A DNA stretch of 13,374 bases, taken from the NCBI GenBank assembly GCA_013619005.1, contig JABXKY010000207.1:1-13374 (forward strand). The letters run 5' to 3'. The notes beneath the pieces are model-generated. The model was not told where the DNA came from, made no database searches, and saw nothing but the letters and a program-made list of their open reading frames with translations. Source of the DNA: Candidatus Bathyarchaeota archaeon (GTDB lineage: Archaea > Thermoproteota > Bathyarchaeia > TCS64). Below are positions 13,004 to 13,374 of the stretch, in pieces (the first letter of the stretch is position 1; each line of letters begins with the position of its first letter). A program made the translations under genes and the position numbers.

Positions 13004-13014
13004 GGTTGACAACC
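13004..13014. promoter_or_regulatory. Palindrome GGTTG-A-CAACC at the aminotransferase start
   Basis: A perfect 5-base inverted repeat with a single central base ends one base before the start codon. It overlaps the predicted transcription start, the classic place for a repressor operator. It also contains AGGTTG, which could serve as a weak ribosome-binding site, so the symmetry may be partly chance. Confidence 0.35.
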
Positions 13015-13015
13015 C

Positions 13016-13374
13016 ATGGCTGAAAAGTATATAGAGAAACGTTTAAGCTCAATGAAAAATCGTTCTCATGAAAAAGTCGTAGTGATGGCAAGACAGTTGG
13101 ATCATTTTATTAATCTAGGAGGTGGCGATCCCGACTTTGACACTCCATCTCACATTATAGATGCCCTACTAAATGCAGTCAAAGAGGGAAAGACCCACTA
13201 TCCCCCAACCTACGGACTACCGGCGCTAAGAAAAGCAATTGCTGAATACCACTCCAAACATGGTGTCGAGTGGCTCCAATCTGAAACAATTGTAACGGCA
13301 GGCAGTGGAGTATCTCTGTTTGCTGCTATGACAGGCACTGTAAACCCAAATGAGGAGGTCATCCTCCTAGAACC
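13016..13374 (+). CDS. Class I/II PLP aminotransferase, N-terminal part (runs off right edge)
   Basis: The frame from ATG at 13016 is open for 119 codons to the window end; it was found by direct translation. It begins MAEKYIEKRLSSM and contains NLGGGDPDFDTP, then THYPPTYGLPALRKAIAEYH, then ETIVTAGSGVSLFAAMTGTV and NPNEEVILLEP. These are the standard successive blocks of the aspartate-aminotransferase fold (fold type I): the substrate-binding glycine strand, the G-LR-AI helix, and the TxGxxxxL loop that contacts the PLP phosphate. The catalytic lysine lies beyond the window. The specific substrate (aspartate, aromatic or another amino acid) cannot be told from this half. Codon use is clearly AT-richer (AAA, GAA, ATA, CTA, TTA) than in the neighbouring operons. 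Confidence 0.9.
   Translation, partial: MAEKYIEKRLSSMKNRSHEKVVVMARQLDHFINLGGGDPDFDTPSHIIDALLNAVKEGKTHYPPTYGLPALRKAIAEYHSKHGVEWLQSETIVTAGSGVSLFAAMTGTVNPNEEVILLE

Noticed and set aside
1..13374. CRISPR array, insertion sequence or other mobile element
   Set aside because: I saw no regularly spaced repeats, transposase, or terminal inverted repeats anywhere in the window.

Overview
The window is archaeal. The evidence is an archaeal-type RNA polymerase operon, with a fused B subunit and an unsplit A subunit followed by L30e and a two-KH NusA-like protein. It also has an Sm-like (LSm) protein followed by ribosomal protein L37e, TATA/BRE-type promoters, and a tRNA-Leu(UAA) interrupted by a canonical bulge-helix-bulge intron. 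Strong AGGAGG ribosome-binding sites are used inside operons. An unsplit rpoA is known from Thaumarchaeota/Aigarchaeota-type lineages and some Asgard archaea, so a TACK or Asgard-related lineage is favoured. The sequence alone does not fix the phylum.

Layout: (1) 1-1026, minus strand: a polysaccharide-deacetylase-fold (NodB/CE4-like) hydrolase overlapping by 4 bases a VOC/glyoxalase-fold protein that runs off the left edge. (2) 1027-1219: a divergent promoter region with several short inverted repeats. (3) 1220-3828, plus strand: a three-gene operon of a zinc-ribbon threonine synthase-like PLP enzyme, a MoaD/ThiS/CysO-like ubiquitin-fold sulfur carrier ending in Gly-Gly, and an E1-like ThiF/MoeB adenylyltransferase with a C-terminal extension. 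(4) 3913-11820, minus strand: rpoB-rpoA-rpl30e-nusA, packed with 1-base gaps or short overlaps and ending in a hairpin/U-tract terminator. (5) 11821-12153: divergent promoter region. (6) 12154-12577, plus strand: LSm and rpl37e. (7) 12665-12769: tRNA-Leu(UAA) with a 20-base intron. (8) 13016 to the right edge: the first 119 codons of a class I/II aminotransferase in visibly AT-richer DNA.

The most interesting unit is region 3. A sulfur carrier whose C-terminal half closely resembles mycobacterial CysO is translationally coupled to a threonine synthase-like enzyme and followed by its probable activating enzyme. The combination parallels the protein-thiocarboxylate cysteine and methionine pathways known in bacteria. 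It suggests an archaeal version in which phosphohomoserine or a similar substrate receives sulfur from a protein thiocarboxylate. This is inference; the PLP enzyme could simply be a threonine synthase sharing an operon.

The remainder is core information processing (transcription, RNA binding, translation) with two notable traits: the A' and A'' halves of RNA polymerase are one polypeptide, and the operon stops after nusA instead of continuing into rps12/rps7 as in many archaea.
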